Of a stretch of 23,796 nt of DNA, positions 6,190-14,429 are shown piece by piece. Each line of letters opens with the position of its first letter. The first letter of the stretch is position 1. The position numbers and the translations under genes are program-made. This stretch comes from Bacillota bacterium (GTDB lineage: Bacteria; Bacillota_I; Bacilli_A; RFN20; CAG-826): assembly GCA_030831415.1 (NCBI GenBank), contig JAURLC010000078.1, positions 1 to 23,796 on the forward strand. Direction: 5' to 3'. The notes under the pieces are model-generated. The model was not told where the DNA came from. It did no database searches and saw only the letters and a list, made by a program, of their open reading frames with translations.

Positions 6190-6946
6190 GGTCGAGAACC
6201 TCCTTAGCGAGTTGCAAATAGGCTTCTGCTCCAGATGAGGATGGCCGATAAAGTGAAACAGGTAGTCCCCGTGCACTTGCTTCTGCAAGTGAAATATTTC
6301 GTGGAATTTGTGTGTAGAATGTGTTTTCTTTAAATAAACCGCGAATCTCGCTGGATACTTCCGTTCCCAGACGAGTGCGCGAATCATACATGGTTAACAA
6401 GAACCCTTCAATTTTTAAGCTTTTATTCATATCTTTTTGAACATGATTAATCGTTGCTAAAACTTGAGCAACTGCTTCCATAGCAAAATATTCACATTGA
6501 ACGGGAATAATAACAGAGTCACATGTGGTTAGTGCGGTCATCGATAAATATCCTAAAGATGGAGGGCAGTCGATTAAGATGTAATCGTATTTTGCCTTGA
6601 CAGGTTCTAAGACATTTTTTAATTGATAAAATGCATCCTCACCTAAGTTGATTAGATTGCTTTCAATATTAGCAAGTTGTAATGAAGACGGTAAAATCGA
6701 CATCGATTTCATCGCAGTGTAACGAATAATTTTTTCAATAGGAAGACTTTGAAGTAAAACATCGACAATACTATGTTTTAGACTCGCCACATCTACCCCT
6801 ACCCCTCTTGAGGCATTCCCTTGAGGATCAAAATCCACCAACAAAACTTTCTTCCCTAACGAACTCAATGCACCTGCTAAGGAAATTGATGTCGTTGTTT
6901 TTCCAACACCACCTTTTTGATTGGCAATTGCAATTACTTTTCCCAT
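6176..6946 (-). CDS. parA: ParA/Soj-family chromosome partitioning ATPase
   Basis: This 256-residue MinD/ParA ATPase binds DNA nonspecifically as an ATP dimer and moves or organises ParB-bound origins. It begins MGKVIAIANQKGGVGKTTT, the deviant Walker A motif with the signature lysine, directly at the N-terminus as in Soj (no extra DNA-binding domain). VLLVDFDPQGN and YILIDCPPSLG are the Walker A' and B regions. Length matches Soj (about 253). The gene has no Shine-Dalgarno: its promoter lies in the last codons of rsmG and should give a leader of about 3 bases. ParB follows with a 14-base overlap. Confidence 0.95.
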   Translation of the reverse strand: MGKVIAIANQKGGVGKTTTSISLAGALSSLGKKVLLVDFDPQGNASRGVGVDVASLKHSIVDVLLQSLPIEKIIRYTAMKSMSILPSSLQLANIESNLINLGEDAFYQLKNVLEPVKAKYDYILIDCPPSLGYLSMTALTTCDSVIIPVQCEYFAMEAVAQVLATINHVQKDMNKSLKIEGFLLTMYDSRTRLGTEVSSEIRGLFKENTFYTQIPRNISLAEASARGLPVSLYRPSSSGAEAYLQLAKEVLDHGNA

Positions 6947-6955
6947 AATAAATTT

Positions 6956-6984
6956 ATTATAAAGGGTAATGTTTAATCTGTGAA
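6956..6984 (-). promoter_or_regulatory. parAB promoter inside the end of rsmG
   Basis: On the minus strand, TTCACA (6979-6984), a 17-base spacer and a perfect TATAAT (6956-6961) form a near-consensus promoter. The predicted start is near 6949, about 3 bases before the parA ATG, and no Shine-Dalgarno exists. It would let parA-parB-ribU be transcribed apart from the suf-mnmG-rsmG operon. Confidence 0.65.
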
Positions 6985-7655
6985 AACATTCTTGGATATT
7001 GTTGTGGTGTTGAATGAATTTTACGAATGATGACTAACGAACGTTTGGCTTGATCGGTGGGTAACTGTTGATATTCAATGCTTTCAACGTTACCACCCAA
7101 GCATTGCAGTGCATGACTTGATAGCAATACCTCTTCTTCTACTTTTTCGCCTTTATACGCAAGAAAATAACCACCAACCTTAAGAAATGGCAAACATAAT
7201 TCTAATAAAATGGGTAATGATGCTACAGCGCGTGAAACAACCCCATCATAATGTTCACGGGACGTTAGAATAAAAGATTCAGCTCGGTTGACAACCACAT
7301 CAAAGGAAAGTTGAAGATCTTGACGGATCTTTTTCAAAAAAGTTGCTTTTTTTCCAATTGGTTCTAATAACGTCCATTGAGAATGAGGAAATTGTAATAA
7401 TAATGGGATACCAGGAAACCCTGCTCCAGATCCAACGTCTAACCAAGTCCCTTTTACAAGATTGGCCAATGTAGGAAAAAGCAACGAATCAAGTATACCT
7501 TTTTCAAAAATCATTGGAGCATCGCGGTGCGCAGTTAGATTTGTGTGTTGATTATACGATAAAAGGGCTTGGACGTATTCCTCAAATAATTGGGCTGTTT
7601 TTTCGGAGATTTCAAATGGAAAAAAAGAGATGAGCTTTTCAAGATTGGCTTGCAT
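6957..7655 (-). CDS. rsmG: 16S rRNA (guanine-N7) methyltransferase RsmG (GidB)
   Basis: RsmG uses S-adenosylmethionine to methylate N7 of G527 in the 530 loop of 16S rRNA. The 232-residue protein has NLTAHRD in the N-terminal part, WLDVGSGAGFPGIPL (SAM-binding glycine motif), LLEPIGKKATFL, VVNRAES, VVSRAVASLPILLEL and YKGEKVEEE, which follow the RsmG consensus in order. The usual LLDVGSG Leu is Trp here. The ATG at 7655 lies within the end of mnmG (17-base overlap) and has no clear ribosome-binding site, so translation is probably coupled to mnmG. The mnmG-rsmG-parA-parB order is the classic origin-proximal arrangement. Confidence 0.96.
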   Translation of the reverse strand: MQANLEKLISFFPFEISEKTAQLFEEYVQALLSYNQHTNLTAHRDAPMIFEKGILDSLLFPTLANLVKGTWLDVGSGAGFPGIPLLLQFPHSQWTLLEPIGKKATFLKKIRQDLQLSFDVVVNRAESFILTSREHYDGVVSRAVASLPILLELCLPFLKVGGYFLAYKGEKVEEEVLLSSHALQCLGGNVESIEYQQLPTDQAKRSLVIIRKIHSTPQQYPRMFSQIKHYPL

Positions 7656-9528
7656 AATTTTGTTTTTTCAGTTGCATCACAAGCATCGCTACATCGGAAG
7701 GATTAACGCCTGAAATTCGGGAAGCTTGGCCAATGGTCAAAGGCCGAATTTGACTTAATTTTTGCCTTGCTTCCATGGCAAGTCCCGATAACGATTCATA
7801 AACAAGAGTGGAAGGAATTAAGACATGTTCAAAACGCGCAAAGTCTTGTGCTTTTTTTTGTTCTTTTTCAATATATCCTTCAAACTTAACTTCTACTTCA
7901 AGTTGATAAAGAGCATCCAAAAAAGGTTCAAATGGTATTAACTCTGGTAAAAAAGCAACTAATTCAGCCAAGGATATATTGGGTCTCTTTAATAACTCAA
8001 ACCCTGTAATCCCACCATGGAGCAGTCCATGACCTTTCTTCGCTACAAAGTCTTGGATCGATGTAGAAGGCTTAATTCGAGTGGATTTTACTATATGGTA
8101 AACTTCCTTCATTCGTAGTGTATGCTCTTGAAAAGCTTGAAATTGTTGATTGCCCACTAAACCAACATCACGTCCGATTTGAGTTAATCGTGTTTCAGCA
8201 TTGTCATGCCGCAATAAAAGTCGGTATTCGGCCCGAGAGGATAATAAGCGGTAAGGTTCTTGTGTACCTTTTGTCACTAAATCATCAATCATCACACCAA
8301 TGTAGGCTTGGTCTCTTCGTAAAATAAGGGGATCTTGCTTCCGCAACTTTAAGACGGCATTAATTCCTGCTATGATTCCTGCTCCACTTGCTTCCTCATA
8401 ACCGGAAGTTCCAATAATTTGTCCAGCACAAAATAAACCTGGCCAACGTTTCAGTTCAAGGGAAGGTGTTAATTGGGTTGGTACGATTGCATCGTACTCA
8501 ATCGCGTAAGCATATTTTAAAAATTCAGCTTGTTCTAAACCAGGCAAGGAGTGAACCATTTTTTCTTGTATATCAATTGGCATTGAAGTAGAAAACCCTT
8601 GTAAATACATCGAATCAGATTCACTTGATTCGGGTTCAATGAATAATTGATGCCGTTCTTTATCCGAAAATCGAACAATTTTATCTTCTATCGAAGGACA
8701 ATAACGAGGGCCTGTTCCACGAATAAGACCACCAAACATGCTACTTTCATTTAAATTTTCTCGAATAATATCATGGGTTTGCGGTTGTGTATGAAGTAAA
8801 TAACAAACCACTTGTTCCTCAAATGATTTAATCGATTGCGTACGAGAAGAAAATTTTAGATTTCCTTGAGTCGCATATTGGGGTTCCATCTTTGAGTAGT
8901 CTATAGAATCCCGTTTTAAACGAGGAGGGGTTCCTGTTTTTAATCGAAAAAGTTCAATGCCCATTTTCGCTAAATTCGGCGATAATCCTTTTGAAGGGGA
9001 TTCTCCATCTGGACCAGCTGATTTTTTGGATTTTCCTTGAAGAACTTCCGCTTCCATATACGTTCCAGTTGTTAAAATAACCGATGTCGCTTCAATGATT
9101 TCACCATTAACGAGTTGAACACCAAAAACGTGGTGATCATCACGAAGTAAGTCCAACACCATAGCTTCAAGAATTGTTAAATGGTCTGTTTGGTTTGCTA
9201 AATTTTGGATGAAACGTGGATACGTTAATTTGTCGACTTGAGCCCGTAAACACTGAACACCTGGACCTTTTCCTGTGTTAAGCATTTTCATTTGTAACGT
9301 TTCTGCATCTGCTGCAAACCCCATGACACCCCCAAGTGCGTCAATTTCTCGGACGACAATCCCTTTTGCACTCCCACCTATGGAAGGATTGCATGGCATA
9401 TTGCCCATCATTTTTTTGTTAAGCGTGATTAAAAGCGTTTCTGCCCCCATATGTGCAGAGGCAAAAGCGGCTTCAATTCCGGCATGGCCACCGCCAACAA
9501 CGATGACATCATAACGACGCGACGCCAT
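7639..9528 (-). CDS. mnmG: tRNA uridine-5-carboxymethylaminomethyl modification enzyme MnmG (GidA)
   Basis: MnmG is the FAD-dependent partner of MnmE and installs the cmnm5 group on U34 of certain tRNAs. The 629-residue protein has the FAD motif VVGGGHAGIEAAFA near residue 10, then GNMPCNPSIGGSAKG containing the conserved Cys, LKTGTPPR, RPGLFCAGQ-type and GTSGYEEASGAG signatures, SSRAEYRLLLRHDNA, and the C-terminal helical tRNA/MnmE-binding region ending near QASRISGVNPSDVAML. The length is normal. It starts 3 bases after the sufB stop with only a weak GGA site, so it appears to be part of the suf operon. No mnmE is visible beside it in this window. Confidence 0.98.
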   Translation of the reverse strand: MASRRYDVIVVGGGHAGIEAAFASAHMGAETLLITLNKKMMGNMPCNPSIGGSAKGIVVREIDALGGVMGFAADAETLQMKMLNTGKGPGVQCLRAQVDKLTYPRFIQNLANQTDHLTILEAMVLDLLRDDHHVFGVQLVNGEIIEATSVILTTGTYMEAEVLQGKSKKSAGPDGESPSKGLSPNLAKMGIELFRLKTGTPPRLKRDSIDYSKMEPQYATQGNLKFSSRTQSIKSFEEQVVCYLLHTQPQTHDIIRENLNESSMFGGLIRGTGPRYCPSIEDKIVRFSDKERHQLFIEPESSESDSMYLQGFSTSMPIDIQEKMVHSLPGLEQAEFLKYAYAIEYDAIVPTQLTPSLELKRWPGLFCAGQIIGTSGYEEASGAGIIAGINAVLKLRKQDPLILRRDQAYIGVMIDDLVTKGTQEPYRLLSSRAEYRLLLRHDNAETRLTQIGRDVGLVGNQQFQAFQEHTLRMKEVYHIVKSTRIKPSTSIQDFVAKKGHGLLHGGITGFELLKRPNISLAELVAFLPELIPFEPFLDALYQLEVEVKFEGYIEKEQKKAQDFARFEHVLIPSTLVYESLSGLAMEARQKLSQIRPLTIGQASRISGVNPSDVAMLVMQLKKQNYASQS

Positions 9529-9531
9529 ATT

Positions 9532-10929
9532 TTATCCGACACTACCTTCCATTTCGAGTTTAATGAGATGGTTCAATTCAACGGCATATTCCATCGGAAG
9601 TTCGCGTGAAAAGGGTTCAATAAATCCCATAATAATCATTTGGGTCGCATCCTCTTCACTTAAACCACGCGACATTAAATAAAACAATTGGTCTTCGGAA
9701 ATTTTAGACACTGTGGCTTCATGTTCAATAAACGATTCGTTGTTGAGCACTTCATCCTTAGGTATGGTATCCGCTTTGGAAAATCCATCGAGAATTAACG
9801 TGTCACATTCCGTGTGGTTTTTCGAATTTAATGCTTCGGGGTGAATACGAACAGTCCCGCGATAATTACTTACCCCACCATTTCGTACGATCGTTTTAGA
9901 GACAATCGTGGACGATGTATCAGGCGCTAAATGAATCATACGAGCACCCGCATCTTGTTCTTGACCTTTGCCAGCGACAGCAATTGAAATGACCGTACCT
10001 TTTGCACCACGACCACCAAGAACAACCGCAGGATATTTCATGTTTTTCATCGAACCAATGTTTCCATCAATCCATTCCATTTGTCCACCTTCATGGACGT
10101 AAGCACGTTTGGTCACAAGATTTAATACATTGGGTGACCAGTTTTGAATCGTCGTGTATCGGCAACGGGCATTAGGTAAAACGATGATTTCGACGACTGC
10201 AGCATGTAAACTTTCAAACGAATAAATCGGCGCGGTACATCCTTCGACATAATTCACACTTGCCCCTTCATCGACAATGATTAATGTTCGTTCAAATTGG
10301 CCTGTTTTTTCGTTATTAATACGGAAATACGCTTGTAAGGGTTTATCGAGTTGAACATTTTTAGGAACGTAAATAAAGGAACCACCTGACCAAACTGCAG
10401 AGTTTAGTGCAGCGAATTTATTATCATTAGCAGGAATCACGGATCCAAAATATTTCTCAAACAATTCTGGAAATTGTTTCAACCCTTCATCGGTTGATAA
10501 AAAGACAATGCCTTTTTCTTCGACTTCTTTGAGCATGGAATGATAGACAACTTCCGATTCATATTGCGTGGTGACACCTGAGAGGTATTTTGCTTCCGCT
10601 TCAGGTATTCCTAATTTTTCAAACGTTTTCTTAATCGTTTCAGGAACTTTATCCCATGAGGTTTCTTCTTGCTGCGAAGGTTTGGTGTAATATGTGTATG
10701 TTTGAAAATCAATGAAATTCAAATCAGGCCCAAACGTTGGCATCTTTAGATTTTCGAAAGTTGTAAATGCTTCCAATCGTTTTTCTTCCATCCATTTTGG
10801 CTCTTTTTTAATGGAAGAAATTTCTTTAACGATCGATTCGTTAACCCCTTTTGCGGTTTTTAAAATAGAGACATCTTGATCATTAAATCCGTATCGATAT
10901 TCGTCTAATGGAATGTTATCTTTATCCAT
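9532..10929 (-). CDS. sufB: Fe-S cluster assembly scaffold SufB
   Basis: SufB is the central subunit of the SufBCD scaffold on which Fe-S clusters are built before transfer to apoproteins. The 465-residue protein has the full family length. It shows the N-terminal PKWMxxKRLEAF segment, VEGCTAPIYSFESLHAAVVE with the conserved Cys of the sulfur-entry site, TECDTLILDG with the second conserved Cys, and FIEHEATVSKISEDQLFYLM followed by MGFIEPFSRELPMEYAVELN at the C-terminus. AAAGGAG precedes the ATG at 10929, which overlaps the sufU end by 8 bases. It is the last suf gene and is followed at once by mnmG. Confidence 0.98.
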   Translation of the reverse strand: MDKDNIPLDEYRYGFNDQDVSILKTAKGVNESIVKEISSIKKEPKWMEEKRLEAFTTFENLKMPTFGPDLNFIDFQTYTYYTKPSQQEETSWDKVPETIKKTFEKLGIPEAEAKYLSGVTTQYESEVVYHSMLKEVEEKGIVFLSTDEGLKQFPELFEKYFGSVIPANDNKFAALNSAVWSGGSFIYVPKNVQLDKPLQAYFRINNEKTGQFERTLIIVDEGASVNYVEGCTAPIYSFESLHAAVVEIIVLPNARCRYTTIQNWSPNVLNLVTKRAYVHEGGQMEWIDGNIGSMKNMKYPAVVLGGRGAKGTVISIAVAGKGQEQDAGARMIHLAPDTSSTIVSKTIVRNGGVSNYRGTVRIHPEALNSKNHTECDTLILDGFSKADTIPKDEVLNNESFIEHEATVSKISEDQLFYLMSRGLSEEDATQMIIMGFIEPFSRELPMEYAVELNHLIKLEMEGSVG

Positions 10930-11362
10930 GTTGTTTCTCCTTTAATAATTGTTCTGCACCCGTCCACGCTAATGTAGCACATTTAATGCGACTAGCTTGT
11001 TTATAAGTATACATAAAGACGACCGCTTCTCCTAAAAGAGACGCGTCATAAGGACGCTCATAGATCATATTTAAGTAAGCTTCAATGATTTGTTGAGCTT
11101 CAACGATTGTTTTCCCTACAAGTAATTCGGTCATGATAGAAGTTGAGGCCGTTGAAATTGTACACGCAACCCCTGAATACGCGACATCCAGAATCGTGTC
11201 TTTTTCCACATGAAGAAACACTTCAATATCATCAATGCATCCTGAGGTGTCCATACGAATGGAGCGAGCTAAAGGATGGTCAATAATTCGTTTATTACGA
11301 GGGTGTTCGTAATGATCCATAATAATTTGACGCATGACAAATGGGTTATCGAAAGAAGGCAT
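10922..11362 (-). CDS. sufU: Zinc-dependent sulfurtransferase SufU
   Basis: SufU accepts persulfide sulfur from SufS and passes it to SufBCD. The 146-residue protein starts MPSFDNPFVMRQIIMDHYEHP, matching the SufU N-terminus (RQVIMDHYKNPRNKG), so I place the start at 11362; the frame stays open further upstream but inside sufS. The expected zinc ligands are present: Cys and Asp in SGCIDD, Cys in GVACTISTAST and Cys in RIKCATLAW. The first motif is CID instead of the usual CGD. The gene overlaps sufS by 17 bases and sufB by 8, and AGGAATGG lies upstream. The SufS/SufU pair is typical of Gram-positive-type SUF systems. Confidence 0.95.
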   Translation of the reverse strand: MPSFDNPFVMRQIIMDHYEHPRNKRIIDHPLARSIRMDTSGCIDDIEVFLHVEKDTILDVAYSGVACTISTASTSIMTELLVGKTIVEAQQIIEAYLNMIYERPYDASLLGEAVVFMYTYKQASRIKCATLAWTGAEQLLKEKQHG

Positions 11363-12566
11363 CGAGAAAATCCATTCCTTTCTTTGTTGCTTCGATAAAT
11401 GCATCGACTTCCACTTCTGTGTTGTAAAAATAGCATGACCATCGCAAAGTACCATCGGTTTGTAAATAATCAATGAGATTTCGTACACAATGTTGTCCGC
11501 TTCGAATGGCAATATGGTGAGCATTATAATGCGTTGCAGCATCTTGAGAAAAGACCCCTTCAAGATTGAACGTAATGATCCCTGCTTCAGCATTTGGATT
11601 GTAGATCTTCACAAATGGAATGGCCTGTAAACCTTTTATCGCTCGATTTCTTAAGACCATTTCTTGCTGGTGAATAAAATCAAATCCAATGGACATAAGA
11701 TAATCGATGGCAGCACCAAGTCCAATGATTTCGGCAACAGGTTGCGTTCCTGCTTCAAATCGATGGGGAATTGGAGCAAATCGAATCGAAAAATCTTTCG
11801 CGTATTTAAGTGACATGCCACCACCCATGAGATAGGGATCCATTTTTTCGAGTAAATCATATTTTGCATATAACACACCAATACCCGTCGGACCACACAT
11901 TTTATGACCAGAAAAGACTAAAAAATCGACATCAAGTTCCACCACATCGATTGGAAAATGTGGCGCGGATTGAGCAGCGTCAATCAAAACATATAAGCCA
12001 TGTTGATGAGCAAAACTAACGATAGATTTTGAATCCGTTTTCGTTCCCAATACATTACTAACATCTGAAAATGCTAAAAATTTGGTTTTTAAAGACACAT
12101 GATGTTTGAGAATATCAACCGTTAAACGTTGATTCATATCGAGTGAAACAATCTTCACTACAATTCCATACCGTTCTTGCAACGAATACCAAGGTAGTAC
12201 ATTTGCGGCGTGTTCAGACTCGGCAATAATAATTTCATCTCCACGTTGTAAATGTTTTCTTACAAATGCATCAGCAACTAAATTGATCCCCATCGTTGTA
12301 CCTGAAGTAAACACAATTTCTTCAGGTTTAGCACTAAGAAACTTGGCTACTTTTGCCCTTGATGCTTCAACTGCCGTAGCAGCGCGATGAACAAGATCAT
12401 ATTCTCCTCTTCCTGGATTAGCAGGATAATCGAAATAGTATTCGTTCATTGCATTGATGACTTGAAGTGGTTTTAATGCTGTTGCAGCACTATCAAAATA
12501 CACTAATTGATCATTAGCTTTTTTTTGAAGCAAAGGAAAATCTTGGCGAATGGTATCAATCGTCAT
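11346..12566 (-). CDS. sufS: Cysteine desulfurase SufS
   Basis: This PLP-dependent group II desulfurase removes sulfur from cysteine, giving alanine and an enzyme persulfide for SufU. The 406-residue protein has YFDSAATALKP near the N-terminus, TSGTTMGINLVA, ESEHAANVLPW, VLIDAAQSAPHFPIDV, the PLP-lysine motif SGHKMCGPTGIGVLY, RFEAGTQPV, and the active-site cysteine loop RSGQHCVRN near the C-terminus. All key residues are present and the length is normal. Its ATG overlaps the sufD stop by one base (TAATG) and its end overlaps sufU by 17 bases. Confidence 0.98.
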   Translation of the reverse strand: MTIDTIRQDFPLLQKKANDQLVYFDSAATALKPLQVINAMNEYYFDYPANPGRGEYDLVHRAATAVEASRAKVAKFLSAKPEEIVFTSGTTMGINLVADAFVRKHLQRGDEIIIAESEHAANVLPWYSLQERYGIVVKIVSLDMNQRLTVDILKHHVSLKTKFLAFSDVSNVLGTKTDSKSIVSFAHQHGLYVLIDAAQSAPHFPIDVVELDVDFLVFSGHKMCGPTGIGVLYAKYDLLEKMDPYLMGGGMSLKYAKDFSIRFAPIPHRFEAGTQPVAEIIGLGAAIDYLMSIGFDFIHQQEMVLRNRAIKGLQAIPFVKIYNPNAEAGIITFNLEGVFSQDAATHYNAHHIAIRSGQHCVRNLIDYLQTDGTLRWSCYFYNTEVEVDAFIEATKKGMDFLDAFFR

Positions 12567-13381
12567 TATGACACCGTTTCAATTAATGAAGATAACTCCG
12601 CTTTAAGTGATTCGTCGGTAAAATATTGAATAATTGGATTTAAGTAACCTAACGTGATGACACGTTTGGCTTCTTGTTTGGTTAATCCACGAGAACATAA
12701 ATAAAATAAATGTTCATCATTGACCTTCCCGACAGTGGCAGCGTGCGAGGCTTCAACTTCATTTTCATCAATTTTTAAAATAGGATCTGCTCGACCAAAA
12801 CATTTTGGGTCAAACACCATGATTTTAGCGTTCTGATGTGTTTTTGAATTTTTTGCTCCGTTAATAATATGGCCCGTTCCAGAGAATTGTAATGAACTTG
12901 ATCCTTCGGTTACGCCAAAATTCGTCATGTTAGCATACGTATCTCTCTCAGTATGAAGGAAACTCACGGAATAATATTTACGATCATGATGCGAACTTAA
13001 GGCTGCAGTGCGCCATTCTAGGCGTGCTCCTCTTCCAAGCAATTCAGCATTAACAATCATTTTGCCTTTTCCTTGTGTAAAGTCTGCCAAGGAAGCGTCA
13101 ATTTCTACACCTGTATTCATTACGATTTGCATCGTCAAATTTTTGTTTGGTTTCATCATGGCAACTTGGAAAGAACCTTGAGCGTATTCGGAGCATTCGA
13201 TATGCAGCTCTTTATCGGCATCCGCGTTGAGTAACAATAAATCAAAACGTGCCTCAGGAGCGATAACCAAATGAACTTCCTTTTGTGAGGTTTCACTCAA
13301 ATCAATTAACACAACTTTTTGTGTTCCATCATTGGGAATATGAAAAACATTTTGATTTGGTTTTAAGGCAATTCGACTCAT
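12566..13381 (-). CDS. sufD: Short SufD, Fe-S cluster scaffold subunit
   Basis: SufD pairs with SufB and SufC in the scaffold complex. Only 271 residues are present, against roughly 430 in typical SufD. The beta-helix core is recognisable (LEWRTAALSSHHDRKYYSV, then TERDTYANM). The C-terminal block is well conserved: SKTHQNAKIMVFDP, ADPILKIDENEVEASHAATV with the conserved His, and DEHLFYLCSRGLTKQEAKR. The N-terminal helical region and first beta turns are missing. There is no sign of a frameshift: the start overlaps the sufC stop as ATGA, so the short form appears genuine. It could still substitute for a full SufD by pairing through its C-terminal half with SufB. Confidence 0.9.
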   Translation of the reverse strand: MSRIALKPNQNVFHIPNDGTQKVVLIDLSETSQKEVHLVIAPEARFDLLLLNADADKELHIECSEYAQGSFQVAMMKPNKNLTMQIVMNTGVEIDASLADFTQGKGKMIVNAELLGRGARLEWRTAALSSHHDRKYYSVSFLHTERDTYANMTNFGVTEGSSSLQFSGTGHIINGAKNSKTHQNAKIMVFDPKCFGRADPILKIDENEVEASHAATVGKVNDEHLFYLCSRGLTKQEAKRVITLGYLNPIIQYFTDESLKAELSSLIETVS

Positions 13382-14223
13382 TTTTTAACCGCCTCATTGG
13401 TCGCACAAACACCGATAGATACCGTGTTCATCGCAACTGTTTTTTCACCCTTTTGTGGTTTTGTGATTCGAATGCCATATTCCTTGGTCAACCATTCATA
13501 TCCCGATCCATCAATCTTGGTAATGACTTCAGGTCCACCTTGTAGGGCTACTTGACCATTGATCATGACCACTACTCGCGTGGGTTGAATCATTTGAAAT
13601 AAGCGGGCATAGTGGGAAATAATAAGAAAACTCATCGATGTATTGGCTTGTAATCCTTTAATTGCGTCTGCAACTGCTTGTAATGCATCTACATCTAACC
13701 CTGAATCAATTTCATCAAGCATGGCGATGTTTGGTTTTAATAACAACATTTGAAGAATTTCATTCCGCTTTCGTTCACCACCAGAAAACCCTTCATTTAA
13801 ATGACGGTGGGTCAAGTCGAGCGGAATTTTCATTTGTTTTGATGATTGTTCTAACTGACGGTAAAGTTCAACCAACGTAATGGGTTTTTCTCGGCGAACA
13901 TTCATTGCTGCCTTTAAAAAGTCTGAATTGATCACACCAGGAACTTCTGAAGGATGTTGCATCCCAAGGAAAAGTCCAGCTTTGGAACGTTCATCGACTT
14001 CCATTTCTAAAACATTTTGTCCATCTAATGAAATCGATCCTGAAGTAATTTCATACTTGGGATGACCCATGATTGCAGCAAGAAGGGTTGATTTACCATG
14101 ACCATTAGGACCTAACAATGCGACGGTTTCCTTATCTTCAATGGTTAAATTGACTCCCTTTAATATTTCCACATCGAGGTCCTTGACCTTAACATATAAA
14201 TCCTTAATAACTAATTTAGACAT
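13378..14223 (-). CDS. sufC: Fe-S cluster assembly ATPase SufC
   Basis: SufC is the ABC-type ATPase that drives conformational change in SufBCD. The 281-residue protein has LGPNGHGKSTL (Walker A), MGHPKYEITSG, EMEVDERSKAGLFLGMQHPSEVPG (Q-loop region unique to SufC), LNEGFSGGERKRNEILQ (signature), AMLDEIDSGLDVDAL (Walker B) and ISHYARL (H-loop). After the usual end near YGIRI it carries about 25 extra residues with a Cys, not seen in the Bacillus protein. GGAGG stands at normal spacing before the ATG at 14223. It is the first gene of the suf operon. Confidence 0.97.
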   Translation of the reverse strand: MSKLVIKDLYVKVKDLDVEILKGVNLTIEDKETVALLGPNGHGKSTLLAAIMGHPKYEITSGSISLDGQNVLEMEVDERSKAGLFLGMQHPSEVPGVINSDFLKAAMNVRREKPITLVELYRQLEQSSKQMKIPLDLTHRHLNEGFSGGERKRNEILQMLLLKPNIAMLDEIDSGLDVDALQAVADAIKGLQANTSMSFLIISHYARLFQMIQPTRVVVMINGQVALQGGPEVITKIDGSGYEWLTKEYGIRITKPQKGEKTVAMNTVSIGVCATNEAVKK

Positions 14224-14242
14224 ACATTTCCTCCAGTCTCCT

Positions 14243-14271
14243 ATTGTAATCTAATCACAACACTCACTCAA
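14243..14271 (-). promoter_or_regulatory. suf operon promoter
   Basis: On the minus strand, TTGAGT (14266-14271), a 17-base spacer and TACAAT (14243-14248) form a good sigma-70 promoter. The predicted start near 14236 gives a leader of about 13 bases that still contains the GGAGG site of sufC. I see no clear regulator palindrome. Confidence 0.65.
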
Positions 14272-14365
14272 ACATTATGTTATAGTAATTTTGCTGTTAT
14301 TTTATCGCCCCAATTGTTGAGTCTTCACATCAACTTATTTTTATATCGTATTCGGTAAATAAATG
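14272..14365. other. Centre of the divergent sufC / lipoprotein intergenic region
   Basis: This AT-rich stretch lies between two divergent promoters. The only structure noticed is a weak inverted repeat, GTTGA (14316-14320) with TCAAC (14330-14334). No open reading frame or RNA gene is apparent. Confidence 0.3.
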
Positions 14366-14394
14366 TTGAAGTTCACAAGGTAAAATAATAAAAT
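14366..14394 (+). promoter_or_regulatory. Promoter of the tandem foldase-type lipoproteins
   Basis: TTGAAG (14366-14371), a 17-base spacer and TAAAAT (14389-14394) match a sigma-70 promoter. The predicted start near 14401 gives a leader of about 29 bases with a strong GAGGAGG (14412-14418) before the ATG at 14430. Confidence 0.6.
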
Positions 14395-14429
14395 AACTAT
14401 GCTTTTGTTTTGAGGAGGATTCTAAAGAA

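Noticed and set aside
6248..6262. parS-like half-site (GTGAAACA) within parA
   Set aside because: Only one half of the 16-base palindrome is present; the other half does not match, so it is likely coding sequence. A similar half-site near 21225 is also inside a gene.
6190..6387. Upstream extension of the parB reading frame
   Set aside because: It lies inside parA in another frame; the AGGAGG-preceded ATG at 6189 fits the ParB family.
11363..11593. Upstream extension of the sufU reading frame
   Set aside because: It overlaps sufS coding sequence; SufU homologues start at about MxxxxxxxRQxIMDHY, matching 11362.
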